A stretch of DNA of 64,000 bases, from contig NZ_CABTZZ010000006.1 of NCBI RefSeq assembly GCF_902489465.1, positions 15,970 to 79,969 on the forward strand, given 5' to 3'. The position numbers and the translations under genes were made by a program. This document shows positions 54,444 through 62,036 of this stretch, one piece after another. This DNA is from an uncultured Varibaculum sp. (GTDB lineage Bacteria > Actinomycetota > Actinomycetes > Actinomycetales > Actinomycetaceae). How positions within the stretch are numbered: the first letter of the stretch is position 1; each line of letters begins with the position of its first letter. The notes beneath the pieces were generated by a model. The model did no database searches, had not been told where the DNA came from, and was given only the letters and a program-made list of their open reading frames with translations.

Positions 54444-54449
54444 CATAAT
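54444..54449 (+). promoter_or_regulatory. -10 box of the membrane-protein gene, leaderless
   Basis: CATAAT ends six bases before GTG 54456 with no ribosome site between. The -35 is weak. Confidence 0.4.
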
Positions 54450-54455
54450 AGAAAC

Positions 54456-55217
54456 GTGACTGAACCGTTGATCTTGCTATTCGTAGGCATTGGCATCGCT
54501 GTGTTGATCGGGGTGCTGGTGGTAGCGGTAATGGTTCGTACCCGTCGTCCCGGTGGGGGGATTCGTAATTGGATACGCGAGTCCGCGGACTCCTGGCAAG
54601 AAAATGACTATCGCTCCCGGGGTGAACATAACGGGGAGCGGGTTCGCCTAGATACTTTATTAGCCGAGGCTTCCCCCGGTGATTCGGCAAATCCTCTCGC
54701 CGAAGTCGAGAGTTTACGCAGTGTCGCCGGGCAAATGTGGGAAGAAGAAGTGGGCGCGATTCGCGCGCGGCGCGCAGAAAAGGAAGTCGCGCGGGCAAAT
54801 GGAGCGGCGAACTTACCGGCAGCTGATGAGGTTCCTGCCGGGCAGCTCCCTCCCACTTTCACTCCCGCACGGCGGCGTCGCCTCCCTAAAAATGTAGAGG
54901 TTTCGGTTACAAAAGATCCCGAAGACGCCACCAGTTATCTTCCGGTAGTTCCTAGCGGGAAATCAGTAATCTCACCCGTTGTGACTAGCCAGAAAGCGGA
55001 GTCAGCGACAGATAATCAAGCTTTGGAGAGCGCAAATTCGCAGCAGGATAATTCGGAGCAGGAAAGCTCCGGGTCTGCCAAACCTATACGTCGCTGGGCA
55101 CGCAAGTTCACTCCGGATCCCGCTGAAAGTGATACTCACGAGGACGAAAATGATCTGCCCCCAGAGGAGACCTTCCAGGTAGATAAAGTTTCTTGGCAGC
55201 GAGTACACGCAGAATAA
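54456..55217 (+). CDS. Single-pass membrane protein of unknown function between smc and ftsY
   Basis: A 253-residue protein I do not recognise. It has one N-terminal membrane segment (about 5-29, ILLFVGIGIAVLIGVLVVAV), then a charged cytoplasmic part: an Arg-rich stretch, a helical segment (about 65-112, VESLRSVAGQMWEEEVGAIR) and a disordered C-terminal half rich in Ser, Glu, Asp and Pro. It lacks cysteine motifs or catalytic signatures. The position before ftsY, which has a similar N-terminal membrane segment, suggests a membrane-associated partner of the secretion or chromosome machinery, but nothing in the sequence proves it. Confidence 0.7.
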   Translation: MTEPLILLFVGIGIAVLIGVLVVAVMVRTRRPGGGIRNWIRESADSWQENDYRSRGEHNGERVRLDTLLAEASPGDSANPLAEVESLRSVAGQMWEEEVGAIRARRAEKEVARANGAANLPAADEVPAGQLPPTFTPARRRRLPKNVEVSVTKDPEDATSYLPVVPSGKSVISPVVTSQKAESATDNQALESANSQQDNSEQESSGSAKPIRRWARKFTPDPAESDTHEDENDLPPEETFQVDKVSWQRVHAE

Positions 55218-55270
55218 ATACCAATCTACCTGCCTAAATAACAGGCTTAGGCTTTAGAATCCAAGCTAAT

Positions 55271-55299
55271 ATGACCTGAGCGCTCCAATAGGTGACAAT
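55271..55299 (+). promoter_or_regulatory. Promoter of ftsY, leaderless
   Basis: ATGACC (55271-55276), a 17-base spacer and GACAAT (55294-55299); the -10 box ends six bases before ATG 55306. An alternative reading uses GGTGA at 55291-55295 as a distant ribosome site. Confidence 0.4.
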
Positions 55300-55305
55300 A
55301 GGGAT

Positions 55306-56607
55306 ATGGATTTTCTATTTTCACCCCTCGGGATTGTGGTTGTAGTTCTGGTTCTGGCATTAGTGGGAACTGGCGGCGCGCTGGCAGCGCGCTCGGCGAA
55401 AGCCAAAAAGCAGGTAGAGGCCTCCAAAGCCAAACAACTGGAAGCTGCTGCGAGTGAAACAGGTGAGAAGAAAGCAGTAACCGCCACCGAAGAGCCGGAA
55501 ACTGAAGTAGCTGACCAGGTTGAAGAACCTGCAGTTATCGCTGAAGATAGTGCGCAAACGCTTGCTGAAGAGGACGTGTCCACGGAAGCTGCAGAAGCAG
55601 CGGTACCGGTGACGGAAGAGGAGGAGGAAACTCAACCGACCAAGCCGGAAGAGGAAAACGCTGAGGCCGTACTCGAAACCCCCGAACCTGCCCAAGGGCG
55701 GATGCAGCGCTTGCGTTCCCGCCTAGCGAAATCTGGTTCCTTTGGAAAAATGCTGCTGGGGGTACTTGGTCGCGGAGACCTGAGCGCCGCCGATTGGGAA
55801 GAAATAGAAGATACCCTGCTAATGGCGGATTTGGGGATTGCCGCTACCGATGAACTGATGGAAGATTTGCGCACCCAGGCGAAAGTGCTGGGAACTTCCG
55901 ATCCGGAGAAGATCCGGGAAATTCTGCGCGCAAAACTGATTGAACTGGTAAACCCGGATCTAGATCGCAGCCTAAATCTAGAGCAGGCCGATGGCACCAA
56001 GCCGGGGATCGTTCTCGCCGTAGGCGTAAATGGCACTGGGAAAACCACTACCGTGGGCAAGATTGCCCGCATTTTGGTGGCGGAAAACAAGTCAGTTGTG
56101 CTGGGAGCAGCCGACACTTTCCGGGCGGCCGCCGCTGACCAGCTAGAAACCTGGGGAAACCGGGTCGGGGTAGAAGTGGTGCGCTCCGATAAAGAGGGTG
56201 CCGACCCCGCCTCCGTAGCTTTTGACGCGGTCAAATACGGAAAAGAAAATGACCTGGATGTGGTGCTGGTAGATACTGCCGGACGTCTGCAAAACAAAGC
56301 CGGCTTGATGGACGAGTTAGGCAAGGTCAAACGGGTAATCGAAAAGAGCGCCCCCGTCACCGAAACTCTGCTGGTCCTAGATGCCACTACCGGACAAAAC
56401 GGTATGCAACAGGCGAAAGTGTTCTCCGAAGTGGTAGATGTCAGCGGGATTGTGCTTACCAAGCTCGATGGAACGGCTCGGGGCGGAATCGTAGTTAGCG
56501 TACAGCGTGAACTAAACGTGCCAGTCAAGCTAGTGGGGCTGGGAGAAGGGCCAGATGATTTAGCGCCTTTCGTGCCCGAGGACTTCGTAGACGCGCTGCT
56601 GAAGTAA
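55306..56607 (+). CDS. ftsY: Signal recognition particle receptor FtsY
   Basis: FtsY docks SRP-ribosome complexes at the membrane. The 433-residue product has the actinobacterial N-terminal membrane segment (about 6-26), an acidic region rich in Glu, Ala, Val and Thr (about 35-125), and the NG GTPase domain with G1 GVNGTGKTTTVGK, DTFRAAAADQL, the DTAGR box, TKLDGTARGG and GLGEGPDDLAPF. ffh follows 36 bases downstream. Confidence 0.97.
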   Translation: MDFLFSPLGIVVVVLVLALVGTGGALAARSAKAKKQVEASKAKQLEAAASETGEKKAVTATEEPETEVADQVEEPAVIAEDSAQTLAEEDVSTEAAEAAVPVTEEEEETQPTKPEEENAEAVLETPEPAQGRMQRLRSRLAKSGSFGKMLLGVLGRGDLSAADWEEIEDTLLMADLGIAATDELMEDLRTQAKVLGTSDPEKIREILRAKLIELVNPDLDRSLNLEQADGTKPGIVLAVGVNGTGKTTTVGKIARILVAENKSVVLGAADTFRAAAADQLETWGNRVGVEVVRSDKEGADPASVAFDAVKYGKENDLDVVLVDTAGRLQNKAGLMDELGKVKRVIEKSAPVTETLLVLDATTGQNGMQQAKVFSEVVDVSGIVLTKLDGTARGGIVVSVQRELNVPVKLVGLGEGPDDLAPFVPEDFVDALLK

Positions 56608-56643
56608 ACTAGACGGCGAAACTATCTCCAGGAGGAAACCACT

Positions 56644-58224
56644 TTGTTCAATAGCCTGTCTGATCGCCTAGCCGATTCCTTTAAGCGTCTGCGCTCTAAA
56701 GGCTTGCTGACCGAGGCGGACGTTGACGCTACCGTCTCCGAGATTCGGCGCGCCCTCTTAGAGGCTGACGTAGCGCTACCGGTAGTCCGCCAGTTCACCA
56801 AAACGGTGCGGCAAAAAGCCTACGGGGCAGCGCGTTCGAAAGCGCTCAATCCCGGCCAGCAGGTAGTCAAGATTGTTCACGAGGAACTGGTGGAAGTTCT
56901 GGGGGGCGAGACCCGTCAGCTCCATTATGCGAAACGCGGACCCTCCGTGTTTATGCTGGCCGGTCTACAAGGTGCCGGTAAAACCACTTTGGCGGGGAAA
57001 CTCGGCAAGTGGCTGCGCGAAGAAGAAGGCAAACGCGTCCTCCTAGCTGCCTGTGACCTCCAGCGTCCCGGTGCGGTTACCCAGCTAAGTATCGTCGCCG
57101 AAAAGGCCGGAGTCGATATTCACGCTCCCGAATCCGGGGACGGACAAGGCGATCCGGTCGAGGTAGCGCGCTCAGGATTAAACCTGGCGATTACCGAAGG
57201 CTATGACGTAATCATTGTCGATACTGCGGGACGCCTGGGCGTTGACGAGGTAATGATGCGTCAGGCGCGTGATATCCGTGACGCCATTAACCCTCACGAA
57301 ATCCTCTTCGTATTGGACTCAATGGTGGGGCAGGACGCGGTGCAAACCTCGATTGCCTTCCGTGACGGGGTGGGCTTTACCGGGGTAGTGCTCTCTAAAC
57401 TTGATGGTGACGCTCGCGGCGGGGCGGCGCTATCGGTGCGCGGAGTAACCGGGCAACCGATTCTTTTTGCCTCTACCGGCGAAAACTTGGGTGATTTCGA
57501 GCGTTTCCATGCCGAAAGAATGGCCGGTCGTATCCTCGATATGGGCGATATGCTCACCCTGATTGAGCAAGCGCAAAAAACTTATGACCAAAAAGAGGCC
57601 GAGGCGCTGGCTCGCAAGATGCAAAAAGGCCAGTTCACCCTGACTGACTTTATGGCGCAGCTGCAACAGCTCCGCAAGATGGGTTCGATGAAGAAACTGA
57701 TGGGAATGCTGCCCGGCATGAATCAGTACCGCGACCAATTGGATGCCTTCGATGAGAAAAGCATCGACCGGATCGAAGCCATCGTAAACTCTATGACCCC
57801 GGCAGAACGCGACGATTTGTCCCTGCTGAACGGTTCGCGGCGTGCCCGCATTGCGCGCGGTTCTGGCACCACGGTAACCGAGATTAACGGCCTGGTGGAG
57901 CGGTTTACGCAGGCTTCGAAAATGATGAAACGCATGTCCAATGGGGGTGGTATTCCCGGAATGCCCGCTATGCCCGGGATGCCGGGTGGGCGCGGAGGAG
58001 CTACCAAGAAGCAGCGGAAGGCAGGCAAGAAGAATCGCCGCAAGTTCGGTAACCCGGCGAAGCAAAAACAGTGGGAATCCCAGCAAGCGGCGAAAGGGGA
58101 GGCGCCGGCGCCCGCTGCCGGCAGCGCTTTCGGAATCGGTGCGACGCAACCAGCCGCCCCGGCCGCTGCTCCCACCTTGGATGACTTACCCGATGACTTG
58201 AAACGGATGTTGGGTCAGCGATGA
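56644..58224 (+). CDS. ffh: Signal recognition particle protein Ffh
   Basis: Ffh binds signal sequences and the SRP RNA. The 526-residue product has the N domain (FNSLSDRLADSFKRLRSKG), the GTPase with G1 GLQGAGKTTLAGK, DLQRPGAVTQL, DTAGRLG and SKLDGDARGGAA, and a C-terminal M domain that ends in a Met/Gly/Pro-rich segment (GIPGMPAMPGMPGG). At 526 residues it is longer than the E. coli protein (about 450), as is common in actinobacteria with C-terminal tails. The start is TTG with GGAGG upstream. The end overlaps the amidohydrolase start (ATGA). Confidence 0.97.
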   Translation: MFNSLSDRLADSFKRLRSKGLLTEADVDATVSEIRRALLEADVALPVVRQFTKTVRQKAYGAARSKALNPGQQVVKIVHEELVEVLGGETRQLHYAKRGPSVFMLAGLQGAGKTTLAGKLGKWLREEEGKRVLLAACDLQRPGAVTQLSIVAEKAGVDIHAPESGDGQGDPVEVARSGLNLAITEGYDVIIVDTAGRLGVDEVMMRQARDIRDAINPHEILFVLDSMVGQDAVQTSIAFRDGVGFTGVVLSKLDGDARGGAALSVRGVTGQPILFASTGENLGDFERFHAERMAGRILDMGDMLTLIEQAQKTYDQKEAEALARKMQKGQFTLTDFMAQLQQLRKMGSMKKLMGMLPGMNQYRDQLDAFDEKSIDRIEAIVNSMTPAERDDLSLLNGSRRARIARGSGTTVTEINGLVERFTQASKMMKRMSNGGGIPGMPAMPGMPGGRGGATKKQRKAGKKNRRKFGNPAKQKQWESQQAAKGEAPAPAAGSAFGIGATQPAAPAAAPTLDDLPDDLKRMLGQR

Positions 58225-59339
58225 AGTTGCTGAGCGGGAACTTTTATTACCGCGAGCAAGCTAGCAAGGCTCCCCGCTGGGTGCGCGGGCAGTTATCGAT
58301 CACCGAGGACGGACACTTCGGCACTTTTCGAGAAGATTCCAGCGTTGGTGGCGACTATTTTCTACCCGGGTTTTGCGATGTGCATTGCCATATTGGGTTC
58401 GCGTCGGTAGGCCAGTTAGCTACCCCGCAAGAAGCGTTAGCGCAGGCGCAGGCGGATCGAGACTGCGGAATTTTAGCCATTCGCGACTGCGGAAACCTGG
58501 AATACGCCCCCGGGATTTTAGGGAATCCTAAGCTACCTCCAATTATTCGCTGCGGACGCCATATCGCCCGTCCAAAACGCTATATGCGTCTGCTGCCGCT
58601 AGAGGTTGAAAACCTGAGTGATTTACCGCAGGTGATGGCTGTCCAAGCGCAGCAAAGTGACGGCTGGGTAAAAATTGTGGCCGACTGGATTGACCGCTCA
58701 AATGGAGTGGAATCGGACTTAGATCCCCTGTGGCCAACCGAAATTTTGAAAGAAGGGATTGCGGCTGCCCATCAGACGGGAGCGCGGGTAACGGCGCACG
58801 CATTTTCCCATAAAGCGATCGCGGGATTGCTGGAAGCGGGGATCGACTGTATCGAACATGGCAGTGGGATCGATAGTGACCAGGCTCAAGAGTGCGCGCG
58901 CCGCGGGATTCCCGTCACCCCAACTTTGCTGCAAGTGGAGCTGTTTAACCAGTTCGCAGCGCAGGCGGGTAAGAAATATCCGGTATATGCGGCCACGATG
59001 CAGCAAATGTGGGAGCAGCGGCGCGAACATTTTGCAATGCTCCATCAAAGCGGAGTGCAATTGCTGCCCGGTACCGATTCTGGCGGGTATCAACCACATG
59101 GAGAGTTGGGGCGGGAGCTGAGGCTGTGGGAACGCGGCGGGATCGAGACCTGCGAGATTATTGATTTTGCTACCTGGCGAGCCCGCGACTATCTGGGGAT
59201 TGGCGCTCTAGAGCCGGGAGCGCGCGCCGACTACCTGCGCTATTCTTCTGATCCGACTAGTGAGACGGCACGGGCAACTAAACCCGAAAAAGTGGCATTA
59301 CTCGGGCAAGAGTTTTCTTCTGCAGCTGCGGTTAGATAG
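58221..59339 (+). CDS. Amidohydrolase-family metal-dependent hydrolase
   Basis: A 372-residue TIM-barrel hydrolase. The metal ligands are in place: HxH in FCDVHCHIG (about 53), a Lys in GWVKIV that may be the bridging carbamate, His in VTAHAFS, His in CIEHGSG and the catalytic Asp in LPGTDSG. It resembles imidazolonepropionase/dihydroorotase-like members, but the substrate cannot be named. Amidohydrolases often follow ffh in actinobacteria. It overlaps ffh by four bases. Confidence 0.85.
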   Translation: MKLLSGNFYYREQASKAPRWVRGQLSITEDGHFGTFREDSSVGGDYFLPGFCDVHCHIGFASVGQLATPQEALAQAQADRDCGILAIRDCGNLEYAPGILGNPKLPPIIRCGRHIARPKRYMRLLPLEVENLSDLPQVMAVQAQQSDGWVKIVADWIDRSNGVESDLDPLWPTEILKEGIAAAHQTGARVTAHAFSHKAIAGLLEAGIDCIEHGSGIDSDQAQECARRGIPVTPTLLQVELFNQFAAQAGKKYPVYAATMQQMWEQRREHFAMLHQSGVQLLPGTDSGGYQPHGELGRELRLWERGGIETCEIIDFATWRARDYLGIGALEPGARADYLRYSSDPTSETARATKPEKVALLGQEFSSAAAVR

Positions 59340-59364
59340 GACTAATAGCCCAAAAAGGGTAATA

Positions 59365-60417
59365 ATGGAAGCTATGAGCACTTCGGGAATGAGCCTTGAC
59401 CACGCATTGATGATAATTGCGGGGGAGGCCGCACAGCAGGTGGGGGTTTACCTGCGCAAAGCTTTTCGTGCCCCTCTGGAAGTGTTCTTAAAAGCTGGTA
59501 TTCATGATCCGGTCACTATCCATGACCGCTACGTAGAAGCCAGGCTGCAATATCTGCTGGGCAGTTCGGTTCCCGCTTCCCGGATCTTGGGAGAGGAAAC
59601 CGGTGAGCACGTCCTCGATAAAGAAAAAGTGGCTGCCGCTGGAGCAATAACGTTAGAGCAGATACAGCGCGCTAGCCTTGAACAATCGCGTCGCCAGGGG
59701 ACTAAGCAGATTTTGACCGACGAATTTGCCTGGGAACAAGCCCAGCCCTCCCAGCGTCAAGAGGCAGTGGGCACCGCAGAACTCGCGCAAGCGGAAGCGA
59801 CGGTAAAAAATCTGGGGTCTCGGGTGCGCTGGATAGTGGATCCCATCGATGGCACCGCCAACTTCGCCGCCGGGATACCCTATTTCAACACTTCAATCGG
59901 GGTAGAACTAGACGGGAAACCAGTGGCCGGGGTGATTTATGTACCTTATACTCGCGAGCTTTTTATCGCAGATGCGCATAAAGCAACCCTCTACGAGGGA
60001 GAGCGAGCCACCCCGATGTGCGCAAAGAGTGCCCGGGTTGAAAATGAAGGAATCATTACCGGATATTTCCCCTTCCGCGATAAAGATCCCCAGCGAGTAG
60101 AAAAATCTTGGCAATTGGCCGGCAAGCTGGCTAACGCGTACGCGACAGTACATTCTCCCGGTGCCGGAGCCTTGGATCTGGCGCATGTGGCGGCGGGACA
60201 TACTGCGGTGGCTTTTGGAACTGCGATGCGTCCCTGGGATGTGGCTGCCGGGATCCATCTAGTGCGGGTAGCTGGGGGACAAGTACATACCTATGAAACT
60301 GCCCGTAACCGGGAAGATCCGGAGCATTTGCGGGGCGCCTTTGTGGCCAGTGCCCGCGATCTTGATCCCCTCACGGCTCGGGTGGCGGTAGAACAGTTCC
60401 TGTGTTCTTTTAAATGA
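59365..60417 (+). CDS. Inositol-monophosphatase-family phosphatase with an insertion
   Basis: A 350-residue member of the IMPase superfamily, which removes phosphate from inositol phosphate, histidinol phosphate or related compounds. Metal sites are RILGEETGEH (about 76), VDPIDGTANF (about 158) and PWDVAAGIHLV near the C-terminus. Between the first two sites there are about 80 residues where classical members have about 20; the extra stretch (EQIQRASLEQSRRQGTK and on) looks helical and polar. I start at ATG 59365; ATG 59374 is also possible. The gene begins 25 bases after the amidohydrolase. Confidence 0.88.
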   Translation: MEAMSTSGMSLDHALMIIAGEAAQQVGVYLRKAFRAPLEVFLKAGIHDPVTIHDRYVEARLQYLLGSSVPASRILGEETGEHVLDKEKVAAAGAITLEQIQRASLEQSRRQGTKQILTDEFAWEQAQPSQRQEAVGTAELAQAEATVKNLGSRVRWIVDPIDGTANFAAGIPYFNTSIGVELDGKPVAGVIYVPYTRELFIADAHKATLYEGERATPMCAKSARVENEGIITGYFPFRDKDPQRVEKSWQLAGKLANAYATVHSPGAGALDLAHVAAGHTAVAFGTAMRPWDVAAGIHLVRVAGGQVHTYETARNREDPEHLRGAFVASARDLDPLTARVAVEQFLCSFK

Positions 60418-60548
60418 GAAGGTCGCGGCGGCGCCGAGGATTAGGCGCGGGGGAAACAAAAACTACGGTCTTTCTAATAGGTTTTCTGCCTCCCAAATCA
60501 AAACAGGTGTGAAACTGCTCAAAGATGCCTAATCGCCGGCTTTTAAAG

Positions 60549-60578
60549 TGGAAACTATCAGCTAAATTCTGGCAGAAT
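60549..60578 (+). promoter_or_regulatory. Possible promoter of the rpsP operon
   Basis: TGGAAA (60549-60554) and CAGAAT (60573-60578) are separated by 18 bases and would give a leader of about 120 bases before rpsP. The 289-base region 60418-60706 otherwise holds no gene; GCGCGGGGGAAAC near 60449 recalls an arm of the intergenic repeats but has no pairing partner. Confidence 0.35.
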
Positions 60579-60706
60579 AGCTAGTTGTACCGGGCCAAGA
60601 CACCCCCTCTCTGTGTGGCGGCCTTGTCTCGAGAGCTTGATCCAGGCCGAATCCCACCGGCTAGGGCGGGCACTCAACAGTCAATAGAACAGGAGAAACC
60701 ACAAAA

Positions 60707-61189
60707 GTGGCAGTTCGTATTCGTTTAAAGCGTGTTGGTAAGATTCACTACCCGGTGTACCGGGTGGTAGTGGTGGATAGCCGCAAGAAGCGTGACGGTC
60801 GCGTAATTGAAGAGGTTGGACAGTACAACCCCAACGAAGAACCGTCCTTTATTCAGGTCAAGTCTGACCGTATTCAGTACTGGCTGGGCGTAGGGGCACA
60901 GCCCTCGGACGCAGTCCGCCGATTGCTGGTGCTCTCGGGTGATATTGCCCGTTTCAACGGTAAAGAAAACGTGGAAAGCTGGATTAAGACCAAAGAAACT
61001 CTCACCGCCGACCAGGCTCGCGAAAAGAACGTGAAGGCCGCCGCGGACGAGGCGCAAAAACGCAAAGCCAAGGTCAGCGAAGAAAAAGCTAAGGCTGAGG
61101 CAGAAGCGGCAGCTAAAGAAGCCGAGGAAGCTAAAGCACAAGAAGCGGCAGAAACCGCAGAAGCTGCTCCCGAGAGTGAGGAAGCCTAA
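60707..61189 (+). CDS. rpsP: 30S ribosomal protein S16
   Basis: The 160-residue product has the S16 core in its first 85 residues (VRIRLKRVGKIHYPVYRVVV, DGRVIEEVGQYNP, RIQYWLGVGAQPSDAVRRLL) and a long Lys/Glu/Ala tail (about 105-160), typical of actinobacterial S16. GTG start with GGAGAAACC upstream. It leads rpsP-khpA-rimM-trmD. Confidence 0.97.
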   Translation: MAVRIRLKRVGKIHYPVYRVVVVDSRKKRDGRVIEEVGQYNPNEEPSFIQVKSDRIQYWLGVGAQPSDAVRRLLVLSGDIARFNGKENVESWIKTKETLTADQAREKNVKAAADEAQKRKAKVSEEKAKAEAEAAAKEAEEAKAQEAAETAEAAPESEEA

Positions 61190-61191
61190 AC

Positions 61192-61440
61192 ATGTTGGCG
61201 GATGCGCTAGAACATCTAGTTAGTGGAATTGTCGATCACCCGGACGATGTGCGGGTGGATGAACGCAATATGCGGCGCGGCAAACTGCTAGAAGTGCGGG
61301 TTAATCCGCAAGATCTCGGACGGGTAATCGGCCGGGGAGGTCGCACCGCGCGGGCACTGCGCAAAGTTATGGGCGCGCTGTCCACTCGCGGTCCGGTTCG
61401 GGTTGACGTGGTCGACACGGATCGTCGTTCGCGCCGTTAG
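61192..61440 (+). CDS. khpA: KH-domain RNA-binding protein KhpA
   Basis: An 82-residue single KH domain with the GRGG-type loop in DLGRVIGRGGRTARALR. KhpA binds RNA, usually with KhpB, and affects cell envelope growth in Gram-positive bacteria. The start is two bases after the rpsP stop with GAGGAAG overlapping the end of rpsP, the standard arrangement. Confidence 0.94.
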   Translation: MLADALEHLVSGIVDHPDDVRVDERNMRRGKLLEVRVNPQDLGRVIGRGGRTARALRKVMGALSTRGPVRVDVVDTDRRSRR

Positions 61441-61455
61441 AGACAGTTTTTAAAG

Positions 61456-61485
61456 GCGAGCCCCATGAAGATTCATGGGGCTCGC
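61456..61485. terminator. Perfect 14-base inverted repeat between khpA and rimM
   Basis: GCGAGCCCCATGAA and TTCATGGGGCTCGC are exact complements separated by two bases. A weak pyrimidine run (GCTTTATC) follows on the + strand, so it may be a terminator, or an mRNA processing/stability structure that separates rpsP-khpA from rimM-trmD. Confidence 0.55.
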
Positions 61486-61530
61486 GCTTTATCTGCAGGT
61501 ATATCCTGGGGATAAATCTGGGGGAGAAAA

Positions 61531-62016
61531 ATGGATTTAGTAAAAGTTGGGCAGGTAGGTCCGGCGCGCGGTCTTAAAGGAGAGGTACTAGTGCGTCCCT
61601 TTACTGACTATCCCGCCGAACGTTTCCAAACGGGGGCAACTCTTACTACCGCTGCCGGGGAAGAATGGACGGTGGCTTCCTATCGGGAAATAAAAAATCG
61701 CTGCTGCCTAACTTTTTCCCATATCACTACCCGGGAGGGCGCCGAGGATATTAGAGGTACCGAATTGTTCGCCCCCGAAATCTCTCGCGAAGGGGAATAC
61801 TCACCGGGGCAGCTAGCAGGGTTTTCAGTAATCAGTGCCGAGGGCGAAACCTTGGGGGAGTGCACCGGGCTGGAAATCGGGGGATTCCAAGATCGCCTGC
61901 AGGTAAGTACTGCCGCCGGCCAGACAGTGGAAGTGCCCTTTGTGAAAGCCTTAGTGACCGGAATTGACCTGGAAAATCGGGTAATTACCGTGGATGCCCC
62001 CGCGGGACTGTTTTAA
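61531..62016 (+). CDS. rimM: Ribosome maturation factor RimM
   Basis: RimM helps 30S head assembly and binds S19. The 161-residue product has VKVGQVGPARGLKGEVLVRP at the N-terminus, the TREGAEDIRGTELF segment and the PRC-barrel C-terminus with VPFVKALVTGIDLENRVITV. GGGGGAG precedes the ATG. trmD follows 20 bases later. Confidence 0.93.
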   Translation: MDLVKVGQVGPARGLKGEVLVRPFTDYPAERFQTGATLTTAAGEEWTVASYREIKNRCCLTFSHITTREGAEDIRGTELFAPEISREGEYSPGQLAGFSVISAEGETLGECTGLEIGGFQDRLQVSTAAGQTVEVPFVKALVTGIDLENRVITVDAPAGLF

Positions 62017-62036
62017 GGCAGCGGAAAGGCGCCCAG

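Noticed and set aside
60440..60500. Third copy of the two-stem element before rpsP
   Set aside because: GCGCGGGGG is present but there is no complementary arm and no conserved linker.
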